Below, piece after piece: positions 1-11,665 of a DNA stretch of 64,000 bases; position 1 is the first letter of the stretch, and each line of letters starts with the position of its first letter. The DNA comes from Triticum aestivum (taxonomy: Eukaryota > Streptophyta > Magnoliopsida > Poales > Poaceae). The DNA lies in assembly GCF_018294505.1 (NCBI RefSeq), contig NC_057800.1:471678955-471742954 (forward strand), given 5' to 3'. The translations under genes were made by a program, and so were the position numbers. The notes beneath the pieces are model-generated. The model was not told where the DNA came from. It made no database searches and saw only the letters and a list, made by a program, of their open reading frames with translations.

Positions 1-398
1 CTATTGATTTCAATTTCAATTGTGTATACAGTTGACTTCTCATATCATGCACATTACTAGCATCACAACATCACCAATAGTGTTGTTCAACATGTAGACC
101 CGTGGTACCTATCTGAAAACTTGTTGTGCCGTGTAGTTTCCCACGCTTTGTATTCTTTCAATGTTGCTTTGTCTTGAACTGATATGATTTGAACCGTGTC
201 TCTATTTTGATTTGGCAAGACAATGCAGTGACCATAAGACATAGATATATGTTTATTTAATGCTTTTATTATGTACTACTTGGCAATAGAAGACTTGGTA
301 GTTAATCCTGTCCACCTTACTACAAAACTGGTTCACCGAAATGAGTTGCATATACTACATGCTAAATCTATTATGTGTCTGCTTGTTTCTTCTTTTAG

Positions 399-848
399 AA
401 TGCTCACAGAATATTGGGGAAGAGTACCTTATTAAGCAATGGTAAAGGAAGTAATGCAGATAAGGTTCAGGATAGTGAGACATCCTTGTTGGTCTCCAAC
501 AAAGCTGATAAAACTGCTATGGAAAACTATCTTGAAGACAGTGAGACAACCCCAAAGTCCTGTTTTGGTGTAGTGTTCGAGTTACTGGCCACTACCGCTG
601 GCACAACCTATTCAAACTCACTGTCTGAATCAGTTCGGTTTCTTGAGTCTCAACTACAAACTGAAAGACATCGATCATTTGTGCTCCGACAAGAAGCCGA
701 AGGACTGCGGGAGTCCTTGGAGAATTCGGATGCATACTTTCTGGTGCAACGACAAGCGTTGGAGGATTTTAGCGCCAAACAGGAGAAAGCTAATAAGCTT
801 GCTAAGCTTATTGCCAGCATGGCAGATACCCAGGATAACATTTCTTGA
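399..848 (+). CDS. last exon of a CACTA-associated coiled-coil protein (partial)
   Basis: The exon opens after a TCTTTTAG acceptor and stays open for about 149 codons to a TGA at 846-848. No ATG starts it, so earlier exons must lie to the left. The N-terminal third is Ser/Thr/Asn-rich. The C-terminal half, roughly residues 65-140, is rich in Glu, Gln, Leu and Arg with heptad spacing (for example SVRFLESQLQTERHRSF), which predicts a coiled coil. The position just inside the right subterminal repeats of CACTA-A suggests it is the 3' exon of an element-encoded accessory protein of the TnpA kind. That assignment is inference from position and composition; I see no catalytic motif. A host gene fragment carried by the element is the alternative. 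Confidence 0.5.
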   Translation, partial: NAHRILGKSTLLSNGKGSNADKVQDSETSLLVSNKADKTAMENYLEDSETTPKSCFGVVFELLATTAGTTYSNSLSESVRFLESQLQTERHRSFVLRQEAEGLRESLENSDAYFLVQRQALEDFSAKQEKANKLAKLIASMADTQDNIS

Positions 849-1129
849 GCTCTTCTGAAGTTGTTTTAGTTATGGACTTGTTTTGTTGCCGCATTTATTT
901 GCACAGGTGGCTAATTTAGATGGCCAGTGTATGTAATATGCTGCTTTGTTCCCTATATTTGCACTTGTGGCGAACTTTGATGCCCAATGGATGTAATATG
1001 TGTAATAGCGGTAATAGCCTAGCGTTAGTTGCTTGCTTATTTATTTCCTTATTGTCTAGTTGTTTGCTTGTAGTCATTGTAGTTCTTTTTCCGTGTTTTT
1101 CTAGTGGCCACAATAACCTATTTTTATAA

Positions 1130-2300
1130 CTAGGCCATAATAACCATGGGCAATAATATACGGGTCGTAGGATCCATGGGCCTTCTACGGGCCGTATGAT
1201 CGATTGGCCAAACATGGGCCGTTCTATTCGTGGACCAATAACGGTCAGCAAAATGGCCCGTAAACGGGTTAGAGTGGAAATCGTTAGTTTATGGCCCGAC
1301 CATAACGGGGCATTAATAGGCCGAAATGTATAACCAACTTAATTCTATCGATAGGCATCGCGAGTCGTTAATGGGCCGTATTTGATGAGGCTATGAAAAA
1401 AGCCCAAGGGGTTAACGAGACACAAACGGGCTGACTATAACCCACGGGCTAAATTTGGCACACAAGCGGAACAGACCAGTAACGGGCCGTAAGTAACCGA
1501 ATGCTAGAAATGAGCCCAAAAATAAATGGGCCCTTTGAAGGCCGAAAGTTAACATGGGCTGGAAATGGCCCAATGGAATAATGGGTCATTGGTGGGTATA
1601 AAGCGATACACTATTCATAATGGGCCAGTTTCACCACAGGCCTTTAATGGGCCTAGAGTTACAAAGGGCCTCGTATGGGACGAAATACGTCATGGGCCTT
1701 ACATGGGCCCGAAGTTACAATGGACTGGAATCATATTGGATGGCCCAGATGATGCTACTAGGCCTAATTCAGATATGCCATAATGGGTCGTGAGTTAGCG
1801 GGCTGTAAATGGACTATATGCGAACATGCTGCTAACAGGCTTACCGTGAGCCGGTCCACTACCTTTTGACCAAGTCAAATGGGCCACACTTTTCACCTGA
1901 ATGGGACTTTGTTGGGCCGTCGCACATGTCGACGAATCATAGGCGCCTCCCGTCCAATGACCATCTTGCCCAACAGTGAGCCGACACGTGGTTCCTATGG
2001 TCATTGAGAATTTTACATGTGGAAAATACCCATTGGTCCGGGCTGTTAACGGGTTATCGGATCCAAAGCGGAACCCGATAGCTTAACGACGACTCATTAT
2101 GGTGGATGCCACATGTCGGTTACCCTTGACGAAAGAAATTCCATGACGCGCCATTTATCGTCATGGAAGTGGACACTTCCATGATGACAATTTTGGTATT
2201 GTCATGGAACTCTTCTGCGACAGCATAGGTATGACTATCTTGATTCTGTCATAAAATCGTCATGGATGTACATGCATGACAGAAAACATGACCTACTATG
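1130..2300. repeat. subterminal repeat region of CACTA-A
   Basis: Between 1130 and 1960 the motif GGGCC, usually as ATGGGCC or AACGGGCC, occurs dozens of times on both strands. From about 2100 to 2300 the dominant motif changes to TCATGG/CATGAC. Such dense short motifs are normally binding sites for the element's DNA-binding protein. Short open frames here are chance products of the repeats. Confidence 0.65.
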
Positions 2301-2340
2301 ACAAACACGTATCTTTGCGGAAGTGTATTTTTTTGTAGTA

Positions 2341-3981
2341 TCTTGTGTTTGAATTGAAACAATTGCCTGATACTTTGAAATATGCTTATTTAGATGAAAA
2401 TAAGATATATCCTGTTATTATTAGTGCTATCCTTACAGAGCATGAAGAGAAAAGACTATTAAAAACTCTGAGGAAGCACAAAGCTGCTATTGGATATACC
2501 CTTGATGATCTTAAGGGCATTAGTCCCACTCTCTGTCAGCACAAGATTAATATGGAGCCTGATGCTAAACCAGTTGTTGATCATCAGTGGCGTCTAAATC
2601 GTAAGATGAAGGAAGTGGTAAGAACTGAAATATTAAAGCTTCTAGAAGGAGGTATAATTTATCCTATACCTCATAGTTGATGGGTAAGTCCTGTTTATTG
2701 CGTTCCTAAGAAAGGAGGCATTACTGTTGTTCCTGATGATAAAAATGAACTTATCACACAAAGAATTGTGACTGGTTATAGAGTGGTAATTGATTTCAGA
2801 AAATTAAACAAAGCCACTAGAAAGGATCATTATCCTCTACCTTTTATTGATCAAATGTTAGAAACATTATCTAAGCACCCACACACACTTTTGCTTTCTT
2901 GATGGATATTCTGGTTTCTCCCAAATACCCGTATCACAACCTAATAAAGAGAAAACCACTTTTACTTGCCCTTTTAGAACTTATGCTTATAGACGTATGC
3001 CTTTTGGTTTATGTAATGCGCCTGCTACCTTTCAAAGATGTATGACTGCTATATTCTCTAACTTTTTGAAAAGATTGTTGAGGTTTTCATGGATGATTTT
3101 CTTGTTTACGGAACATCTTTTGATGATTGCTTAAGCAACCTTGAACGTGTCTTGCAGAAATGTGAACAAACTAATCTTGTCTTGAATTGGGACAAGTGCC
3201 ACTTTATGGTGAATGAAGGTATTGTCTTGGGGCACACAATTTCTAAATGAGGTATTGAGGTAGATAAAGCTAAAGTTGATGCAGTTGAGAAAATATTGTG
3301 TCCTAAAGATATTAAAGGTATAAGAAGTTTTCTTAGTCATGTTGGTTTCTATAGGAGATTTATTAAAGACTTTTCTAAAATTTCTATGCCTCTTACCAAT
3401 CTCTTGCAAAAGAATGTTCCATTTTTTTTGATGATGATTGTGTAGAAGCTTTTGAAACACTTAAGAAAGCCTTAACTTCTGCAGCTATTCTTCAACCACT
3501 TGATTGGAACTTGCCTTTTGAATTATGTGCGATGCTAGTGATTATGCTGTTGGTGCTGTTCTAGGACAAAGAGTTGATAAAAAATTAAATGTTTTCCATT
3601 ATGCTAGTAAAACTCTAGACAGTGCCCAGAGAAATTATGCTACCATTGAAAAATAATTTCTAGCATTTGTGTTTGCTTGTGATAAATTCAGATCTTACAT
3701 AGTTGATTCTAAAGTAATTGTTCACACCGATCATGCTGCTATTAAATATCTTATGGAAAAGAAATATGCTAAACCTAGACTCATTAGGTGGGTTCTTTTG
3801 TTACAAGAGTTTTACTTGCACATCACTGATAGGGAAGGAGATGAGAACCTCGTAGCTGATAACTTGTCTAGGTTAGAAAACATTCTTGATGACCCACTAC
3901 CTATTGATGATTGCTTCCCTGGTGACCAACTAGCTGTCATAAATGCTTCTCATAACAATCCTTGTTATGCAGACTATGCTA
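2341..3981 (+). pseudogene. decayed Athila-type Ty3/gypsy RT-RNase H fragment
   Basis: Translated pieces in order match a gypsy polyprotein. There is a pre-RT stretch with a TLDDLKGISPTLCQHKI-like motif (2345-2680), then RT with VPKKGGITVV and VIDFRKLNKAT (2700-2830). The finger-palm region YRRMPFGLCNAPATFQ follows (about 2990-3035), then VLGHTIS and the thumb (3225-3420). RNase H follows with HYASKTLDSAQRNYAT (about 3599-3645) and a [20 protein letters not shown] segment up to about 3780. Wording and order are those of the Athila lineage. The frame is broken by a TGA at 2678-2680, another near 3248, a TAA near 3654 and several frameshifts. No LTR, protease or integrase is present. The fragment lies exactly between two CACTA ends, so it is the sequence into which both inserted, or a filler captured between them. 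Confidence 0.85.
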
Positions 3982-4439
3982 CACTACAAAAAAGACACAT
4001 CCGTGACATTTTGGGCTGAACGAATTTTTTTCTATCATGCTTATGACACTTCTATGACGATAATTGTGACAAAACCTGGTATCATCATAGATGTGGCGGG
4101 CTCCTACTTTTATGACCAAAAATCATGACAGAAAATGGGCTTTTTGTCCTGGCGGGCCGGAGACGTAGCTGCATAACATTCTTTGGGCCGTCCATGACGG
4201 AAAAAACCATGGTAGCAGCGAGGGCCAGGAAAATATCAAGGGAGTTCCCGGTTATGGTGGGTGGTCAGGGCCGAGTGATGCGCGTTTCTCTCATACATAC
4301 GTGCGTGTGTGTGAGGCGTTGCGCATTAACTGAACCCGAGTGAGGCGTTGGGCTACTGAACCCGAGCGATCGATTGATCCCTTGCTGTTAAGTGAACCCG
4401 AGTGATTCCTTCTCTATTGCTGCTAACTAAAGCTGATCG

Positions 4440-4870
4440 GTGCTGCCTCTGGATGAACAGTGAGCGTTGTTGGGGGGGGGGGTTGGATGAACAGTTCCCG
4501 GTGGGGGGTTGGATGAACAGGACCCCGTGGTAGTAGAGGCCATTGCCGCTGGATGAACATGACCCCGATCGATCAAGCCGGTGGAGGTTGGATGAACAGG
4601 ACCCCATGGAGGGCTGGATGAACATGATGACCCCGTGGATGGCTGGTTGAATAGTAGCCGGTGGAGGGCTGGATGAACAGTAGCCCGTGGAGGGGTGGGT
4701 GAATAGGACCCCGTGGAGAGGGATGGTTGAACAGTAGCCGGTGGAGGAGCACGCGAAGGAGGCTGGATGAACAGGAGCCCATGGATGAACAGTCCCAGGT
4801 GGAGGCTGGAGGAGGTCGACGGTGGATGAACAGTAGCCCGTGGAGGCTGGAGGAGGTCTATGGTGGAGAT
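4440..4870. repeat. minisatellite with GGATGAACAG core
   Basis: About a dozen imperfect copies of a 30-45 bp unit run head to tail. Each has the core TGGATGAACAG followed by a variant of GACCCCGTGGAGG or TAGCCCGTGGAGG. The minus strand stays open for about 200 codons through the array and gives Pro/Ser/Thr-rich repeats. This results from a unit without stops and is not evidence of a gene. Confidence 0.8.
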
Positions 4871-4879
4871 GAACAATAT

Positions 4880-5240
4880 CCCATGGAGTCCCGTTTTGCG
4901 GTACGCCACACCCTTCCCGATGAACATGACCCCCGTTTTGACCGTAGCACTCCAACACAAGTCCGTTTCCTCCGTTTTGCGGTAGCCACACCCATCCTGA
5001 TCAACAGGACCCCATTTCCATCATAGGAGGTCCAAGAGAAGCCCGTTTCCTCCGTTTTGCGGTACGCCAGGCCCCTCCCGATGAACAAGATCCCGTTTTG
5101 ACCATGGCCGGTTGAACACAAGGCCGTTTCCTTCGTTCTACGGTACGCCAGGCTTCGTTTCCATCGGCTGTTCCGTCCAAGCCGGTTGGCTCCCGATGAA
5201 CATCACGCGTTCCGTTCCCTCCCGATGAACATGACGCATT
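4880..5240. repeat. second subterminal repeat, unit about 110-130 bp
   Basis: Blocks containing CCGTTTTGCGGTACGCCA, then CCCGATGAACA, then a CCGTTTTGACC-like stretch recur three to four times with changes. They share the GATGAACA core with the preceding array, so the two arrays probably arose from one motif. Confidence 0.6.
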
Positions 5241-5300
5241 TCGTTGCCTCCCCACGAACACGATGACGCGCAGTTTCTCCGTTCTGACCCAGCCATGTAC

Positions 5301-5305
5301 ACGTG
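5301..5305. repeat. left target-site duplication of the solo LTR (ACGTG)
   Basis: ACGTG directly precedes the TGTGACGCC start of the LTR. The partner at 9423-9427 is ACATG, a 4 of 5 match. Confidence 0.6.
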
Positions 5306-8300
5306 TGTGACGCCCCGAGTCCGATGCGCCAGGTGTCTTCCAGTTATTCGCCGGCGTTGCCATGTCATTTTCTTGCATGTTGCATTTCATCATATCATCA
5401 TGTGCATTGCATCATCATGTTTCTGAAAACTTGCATCCATCCGGGTTTCCTCAGCTCCGTCCGTTGTCCGTTCTGAGTCCAACCACACTCGCACGCGCCC
5501 GCGGCATGTCCAAAATATTATTTTATAAGTGGCCAAAAAATGTTCTCGGAATGGGATGACAGTTGGTGTGTGGTCTTATTATAGTGTAGATAGACCGCCT
5601 GTCAATTTTCATCGCGTTCGGAGTCCGTTTGATGCCCCAACGGATAACTATAGCGGCAATATAGCCGGCCTTTTAGCCGGACGTTTTCGGTCTCCGGAAA
5701 CGATTGCCGGGTTGCATTCCTCCTCTCTCTTCTCAGTCCAACCACAGATTTTACCTTGTTCGTCTAACCCCTCTTTTCTCAATGCATCGACCCCTCGCCC
5801 GCGTCCGAATGCTGTCCCGGACCCGACCCGGGTAGTCGTCACCGTCGGGTCCAGATCATCCCCTAACATCCCTAAAACATCACCGTTTTATTATTTGGAC
5901 TCCCTACCTATTCTTTTTCTCTCGACCATCCGATTTCGATCGGAGGGACAAGGTAGCCCCTTTCCAAATCCATTTGCTATAAATATCAGTCCAAAGCCCT
6001 AGATTTTAGGAGAGTTGTCCCATCTTCCAAATCCTCCTAGTCGCCGCCGTCAGTCCTCTCCACCTCGGGATTGCTCCCGATCCAAACCCACCAATCACCC
6101 ACAGCTTCCAGATCCGCTGCCACCAACCTGCTCCTAGTCGTCCGAGCTAGCCACCTGGTGCTCAGCACCGCCTCCCTCTTCTGATCGAGCATGTTTGCTC
6201 GAGGAGGAGCCCCCGCTCACTCCTGGATCGACCCAACCGCCGCGCGGGTGACCCGCCGACGACCATCCCGGCCAGCCAGGCCACCAGAGGGCCACCTCAC
6301 CCTTGTCGGTCCTCTCTTTCTTTCTCCCTCCTTTTGTTTCTTTGCGGTCTCCCTCCTCTCATCTCTCGGCCTCTGTCGCTGTTTGAGCAGGAGCACCGCC
6401 GCCCATCTTCGTCGCCACCACACGAGCATGCCCCGCCATGGCCACCTCATTCGAGAGCAAGCTCGCCGGCGTCCTCCTCTTCCTAGCGCCGCCCCATCCC
6501 CGTGAGCCCGTTGTGCGCCTGCCCGAGCAGGAGAGCTCGGCCTCGCCTCCTCGCGTCGTTGCTCTGCTCCGAGCGTAGACCGTGCAGCCTCCACTGCCCG
6601 TCCATGGACAACCACCCAGCAGCTCCGCGTCGACCTCTCTGCCCAGACCCGCTTCCTCTGCTTCGCCCCAAGCCACGTCCTCGCCGGATCCGCGCTCGCG
6701 GGTCTCCCCATTGCGCCAAGTCCTTGCGCCCGTGACCCCTGCCTCGTACGCGTCCTGGTCGTCAAGGAGAAGACGAACACTGACCACGTGCGTGGACTGC
6801 GCCTCATCCACGAGCGACCGCCAGTGGGATCTAGGCCCAACATCTCTAGCAGCCTCCCAGATCCAGCCGGCCCACTTGCCTCGCCGGCCTGCTGCCCCAA
6901 CCAAATCGGGCCAAAGCCCATGGGTGAGCAGCCCAACAACCCCTCTCCTGTTCTCCTATCGGGCCAGCCAGATTCGGCCCGATATATGTTTTTTTTAGTT
7001 CTGCGATTTAGTTTTTATTCCAGAGGAAACAGTTTTGCAGATTAGGCCCTAAACTTCGTGCATATCATATCTCACAAACCGTGCATCGGATCTAAACAAA
7101 TTATATATGTAACTTTACTAGAATTTCATCTAGTTTCATAATATCCTACTTTCATGCATGTTTGAGATGTTTAAGATGCTGTTTGTGTAATTTTGTCCAT
7201 ATGCCATGTTAAAATGATTTTTTTCATAACTAAATAACCGTAGCTCCAAACCTAACAAACTTTATATGTAAATGGGGTAGAAAAATGCCTAGTTTAACTT
7301 GGTGCACTCATCTTGCATGTTTAACAACTCTAAAATATGGTTTAGAGCAGAACAGTACCAAATCCATAAAAATGCACATGAGGATTTTCCGGACTTGTTG
7401 TTTGTTGTTCTGGCCTCATTTATACTTGCCTAGATGGGTAGTTTTCTTTGCTTCACCCCTTGCCATGCTAAAAACATTTAATATTGATGGGTACCTAAAA
7501 GAGATCAAACTAAATAACTTGTGGTGTTTCGTCAATATGCAATGGAGTTGCATATTGAGCTCCACTTAACTTGTAGATGCTTGTGCATTTTGCCATGCCA
7601 TGCCTCATTAAACCGGACATGCATCATACTTGGTTGTGCATCATGCCATGTTCATGTGTTGGTTGTTTACTATGTTGTGTGCTTCTTTTCGGTGTTGCTT
7701 CTTCGGGTTGGTTCCGATAACGTCGCGTTTGTGAGGATTCGTTCGACTTCGTCCGCTTGCCTTCTTCATGGACTCGTTCTTCTTCCTTGCGGGATTTCAG
7801 GCAAGATGATAATACCCTCAAAATCACTTCTATCTTTTCTTGCATAGTTGCTTGCTCTATTGCTATGCCGCGATACCTACCACTTGCTATATCATGCCTC
7901 CCATATTGCCATGTCAAGCCTCTAACCCACCTTACCTAGCAAACCGTTGTTTGGCTATGTTACCGCTTTGCTCAACCCCTCTTATAGCGTTGCTAGTTGC
8001 AGGTGAAGTTGGAGTTTGTTCCATGTTTAGAACATGGATATTGTTGGGATATCACTATATATATTTTGTTTAATTAATGCATCTATATACTTGGTAAAGG
8101 GTGGAAGGCTCGGCCTTATGCCTGGTGTTTTGTTACACTCTTGCCGCCCTAGTTTCCGTCATACCGGTGTTATGTTCCTTGATTTTTGCGTTCCTTACAC
8201 GGTTGGGTGTTATGGGGACCCCTTGACAGTTTGCTTTGAATAAAACTCCTCCAGCAAGTCCCAACCTTGGTTTTACCATTTACCTCACCACCACCTACTT

Positions 8301-9422
8301 TTCCCTTGGGAGTCGCTCTCTCGAGGGTCATTTTTATTTTAAGCCCCCCCGGGCCAGTGCTTGTGTAAGTGTTGGTCCGAGCTAGAGTCCTTTGCAACGC
8401 CACCTCGGGGAAACTTGAGGGTTGGTTTTATTTGTACGGAGCGCTCATCCGGTGTTGCCCTGAGAATGAGATATGTGCAGCTCCTATTGGGATGTCGGTG
8501 CATCGGGCGGTCTTGCTGGTCTTGTTTTACCATTGTCGAAATGTTTTGTAACCAGGATTCCGAGCCTGATCGGGTCTTCCTGGGAGAAGGAATATCCTTC
8601 GTTGACTGTGAGAGCTTGTGATGGGCTAAGTTGGGACACCCCTGCAGGGTTTTGAACTTTCGAAAGCCGTGCCCGCGGTTATGGGCAGATGGGAATTTGT
8701 TAATATCCGGTTGTAGAGAACTTGAAACTCGACTTAATTAAAATGCATCAACCGCGTGTGTAGCCGTGATGGTCTCTTTCCGGCGGATTCCGGGAAGTGA
8801 ACACGGCGTTGGAGTTATGCTTGAACATAAGTAGTTTCAGGATCACTTCTTGATCACTTCTAGTTCACGACCGTGCTTTGCCTCCTCTTCTCGCTCTCAT
8901 TTGCGTAAGTTAGCCACCATATATGCTAGTGCTTGCTGCAGCTCCACCTCATACCTTTTTCCCTACCCATAAGCTTAAATAGTCTTGATCGCGAGGGTGT
9001 GAGATTGCTGAGTCCCCGTGACTCACATATTACTTCCAAAACCAGTTGCAGGTGCCGTTGATACCAGTGCAGATGACGCAACCCAGCTCAAGTGGGAGCT
9101 CGATGAAGATCTTGTTCGTTGTGTCATTTCGTTTGCAGTTGATTAGTAGTGGAGCCCAGTCGGGGCGATCGGGGATCTTTTGCATTATGGGTAGTATTCT
9201 TTTATTTTGGTTCCATAGTCGGACCTTGTTTGTATCTGGTTGATGTAATGATTTATTCATGTATTGTGTGAAGTGGCGATTGTAAGCCAACTCTGTACCT
9301 CTTTCTTATTCAGTACATGGGATGTGTAAAGATTACCCCTCTTGTGACATGCCTACAATGCGGTTATGCCTCTAAGTCGTGCTCCGACACGTGGGAGATA
9401 TAGCCGCATCGTGGGTATTACA
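5306..9422. mobile_element. 4.1-kb solo LTR of a long-LTR retrotransposon
   Basis: The segment starts TGTGACGCCCCGAG and ends GGGTATTACA, giving TG...CA ends, and is bounded by near-matching 5-bp repeats. No primer-binding site follows and there is no internal domain, so it is a solo LTR left by recombination between two LTRs. It has a GC-rich third (about 6000-6950) and AT-rich flanks. A block at 8637-8649 (CACCCCTGCAGGG), followed by a TTCGAAAGCCGTG-type motif, also occurs in the LTRs of E4, which marks the two as related families. GC-rich open frames on both strands at 6191-6998 are not conserved genes. Orientation is given by neither PBS nor PPT. Confidence 0.75.
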
Positions 9423-9427
9423 ACATG
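9423..9427. repeat. right target-site duplication of the solo LTR (ACATG)
   Basis: Partner of ACGTG at 5301-5305, with one mismatch. Confidence 0.55.
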
Positions 9428-9688
9428 CCCTGGCCGTACGTATGCACGAGTAGGCGTTTGAGACCCCACCCGTATGTATGTACATGGTCGTATTTACTTT
9501 CTTGCACCCTGGCCGTTGTACGTACGTGTACATGCTACGTGCATGCCTCTTCTACAACACGCTCCCTTCCTTACTCGGCCACGGTTCATCGTTGCAACCT
9601 ACAGACAGACCGATCGACCAGTATGTACATACATGTTCACGACCAGAATGACAATGCTACGTACGCTTGGAACAGGTGGGTCCCGACT

Positions 9689-9900
9689 ATCAGGCACTTC
9701 CTTGCGTGCGAAGATGTAGCTGGTGGGTCCCAGCAGTCAGGGGGCGAATCATTATTTTCTTGCCCGTAATATGGATGCACTTCCTTGCGTGCAAATATGT
9801 AGCTGGTGGGTCCCACCAGTCAGGGGGGAAACGCTTTTTTCATGAAATATGGTGGCCCGTCCGGTGAGTCCCTGCTGTCGGGTGGAGGAATCATTATTTT
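9689..9900. repeat. tandem repeat of about 83 bp, two to three copies
   Basis: CACTTCCTTGCGTGC followed by ATGTAGCTGGTGGGTCCCA and a CAGTCAGGGGG block occurs near 9694 and again near 9778, with a third, weaker copy near 9840-9930. Confidence 0.65.
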
Positions 9901-10312
9901 GCACGTAATAAGGAGGCATTTCCTTGTGTGTGGCCGTGGACCCACCTGTGAGCCTCTCCACATACAGTCCACATCCGATGGATGTCATTTGTTGACCACG
10001 TTGACCATGTCGCGCCGAGAGCACCAAGGCGGTGGACGACGGCGAGGCCTAGGAAGGGAACGACACGGAGCCGGGGAAGACTCGGCAGTGGTTGCCCACA
10101 CGGTGGGGAGTACGAGGGTTTACTGGTCCTGCTGTCGTCACTGGAAAATAACAGGAGGTGTGGGTGAGTAGAGGAATGGCCTGGCCAGCAATGGAGTAGG
10201 GTGGGCGGTGCGGCCTGTGCGGCAGCACAGCCGGCCACAGGAGGTGGGAGCAGGCAGTCCCACCGGCGATGGTTTGGGCGGCTGGAGCAAGAAGACCATA
10301 GGTTGAAGAAGC

Positions 10313-10645
10313 ACTACGGCCGTTGGATGGACATCGTACGGTCTCTGCAGCTAGAATCGTTTATATTGACTAAGTTGACAAAGCCCTTGGTAGGCATCAA
10401 CTTAGTAGGACCACAAGTCAGCCTCTGAAATGGTGCATCCCAGATGTCAGGGGGAGGAATCATTTTTTGGGCGGCGGAAGCTAGAATATCCGAGATTGAA
10501 GAAGAAACACGACATCCGTTGGATGGACATCCAATGACCACTGCTGCTAGAACTGTGTGTTGACTATAAGTTGACAAAGCCTTGCATACGCATCAATTTA
10601 CTTTTTTTAGGGGACGTGTCAACTTAGTAGGTCCACAAGTGTGCG
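10313..10645. repeat. duplicated block of about 200 bp
   Basis: CCGTTGGATGGACATC, a GCTAGAA word, AAGTTGACAAAGCC and CAACTTAGTAGG followed by CCACAAGT appear in the same order near 10320-10420 and near 10518-10638. Confidence 0.65.
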
Positions 10646-11139
10646 GCACAGAGCTTGTAGCCCATTTGCGATTTGTAAGAATGTACAACCCATTTTTGAA
10701 TTCTAATGGAATTTACTACAGCCCATTTACAGTTTGTTAAAAGTACACCCCATTTTCTAGGTAGGACAATGATTAATAATTTCAACCTACCGTTCAAAAC
10801 AGAATTCAATAAAATTTCCCACATTTTGATGGGATCCAAAATATTTTTATCCCGAAATTTCTAGTCAGTTTAAATACAATTTCAATATAGATTTGTATTA
10901 CATAAAAATCCAAGGAAACATTGCGGGCACAACAATTAATGAAATTAAAATTTTCAAAATCCAAAAAATATTATAAACTAATTATGTGTTTGGTGCCATT
11001 TTTTTATAGTTACTGCCCAGTTTTTATAATTACATCTCATTTATTATTTGTTAAAGCCCATTTTCTTGTTAAGCCTAATGCATCCCTCCTTGGAAAGATT
11101 TGCAGCCCATCGGGGCGGAGAATAACAAGTTGACCTTGC

Positions 11140-11144
11140 CTGGG
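11140..11144. repeat. E1 target-site duplication, left (CTGGG)
   Basis: CTGGG precedes the E1 5' LTR and is repeated exactly at 35676-35680. Confidence 0.93.
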
Positions 11145-11618
11145 TGAGGGAGTCATGGATTAGGGGGTGTCCGGATAGACGGACTATAACCTTTGGCCGG
11201 ACTCTTGGACTATGAAGATGTAAGATTGAAGACTTCGTCCCGTGTCCGGATGGGACTTTCCTTGGCGTGGAAGGCAAGCTTGGCAATATGGATATGTAGA
11301 TCTCCTCCCATTGTAACCGACTTTGTGTAACCCTAGCCCTCTCCGGTGTCTATATAAACCGGAGGGTTTTAGTCCATAGGACGAACAACAATCATACCAT
11401 AGGCTAGCTTCTAGGGTTTAGTCTCTCTGATCTCATGGTAGATCTACTCTTGTACTACCCATATCATGAATATTAATCAAGCAGGACGTAGGGTTTTACC
11501 TCCATCAAGAGGGCCCGAACCTGGGTAAAACATCGTGTTCCCTGCCTCCTGTTACCATCCGCCTTAGACGCACAGTTCGGGACCCCCTACCCGAGATCCG
11601 CCAGTTTTGACACTGACG
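11145..11618 (+). repeat. E1 5' LTR
   Basis: It starts TGAGGGAGTC and ends GACACTGACG, where relatives end in GACA. A TATATAAA box lies at 11351-11358. The same LTR family recurs at 16617, 31995, 35233, 62111 and, inverted, at 59616. Confidence 0.93.
11351..11358 (+). promoter_or_regulatory. LTR TATA box
   Basis: TATATAAA inside a GTGTCTATATAAACCGG context is kept in all six LTR copies of this family (also 16823, 32201, 35408, 59881 on the minus strand, and 62316). It is the likely core promoter for the sense transcript. Confidence 0.7.
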
Positions 11619-11665
11619 TTGGTGCTTTCATTGAGAGTTCCTCTGTGTCGTCGCCATTAGGCTTG

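Larger units (their letters stand above)
1..2340 (+). mobile_element. CACTA-A: right part of a CACTA DNA transposon
   Basis: The segment ends at 2340 with a T-run followed by GTAGTA. This is a CACTA terminal inverted repeat read from the right side, with the last base changed from G to A. The inner end bases match, in inverse, the left end of CACTA-B at 3982, so the two belong to one family. The final 1.2 kb is packed with short GGGCC-type and CATGAC-type motifs typical of CACTA subterminal regions. The left end lies outside the window. Bases 1-398 contain no coding signal and read as an intron, ending in a pyrimidine-rich TTTTAG acceptor. Confidence 0.7.
3982..5305 (+). mobile_element. CACTA-B: left arm of a second CACTA transposon
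   Basis: CACTACAAAAAAGACAC at 3982 is a left CACTA terminal repeat and resembles the inverse of the CACTA-A right end. It is followed by TGAC-rich subterminal sequence (3999-4130) and then by minisatellite arrays. A matching right end was not found in the window. The element may continue beyond the solo LTR inserted at 5306, but I could not prove where it stops. Confidence 0.65.
9428..11139. other. repeat-rich non-genic DNA hosting E1 (left half)
   Basis: There is no convincing gene. The stretch is built of short duplicated blocks with GGTGGGTCCCA and AGTCAGGGGG motifs, then an AT-rich part (10660-11100) with repeated AGCCCATTT. Sequence beyond E1 at 35990-36120 shares the words AATAAGGAGG, GTGGGTCC and GTTGACCATGTTGAC with 9905-10010, so both sides belong to one repeat family. 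Class II origin is likely but not shown. Confidence 0.5.

Noticed and set aside
4353..4991. 212-codon minus-strand frame
   Set aside because: It runs through the GATGAACAG minisatellite; the repeat unit has no stop, which explains the length.
6191..6998. Overlapping GC-rich frames of 140-240 codons
   Set aside because: All are within the solo LTR, open on both strands and of low complexity.
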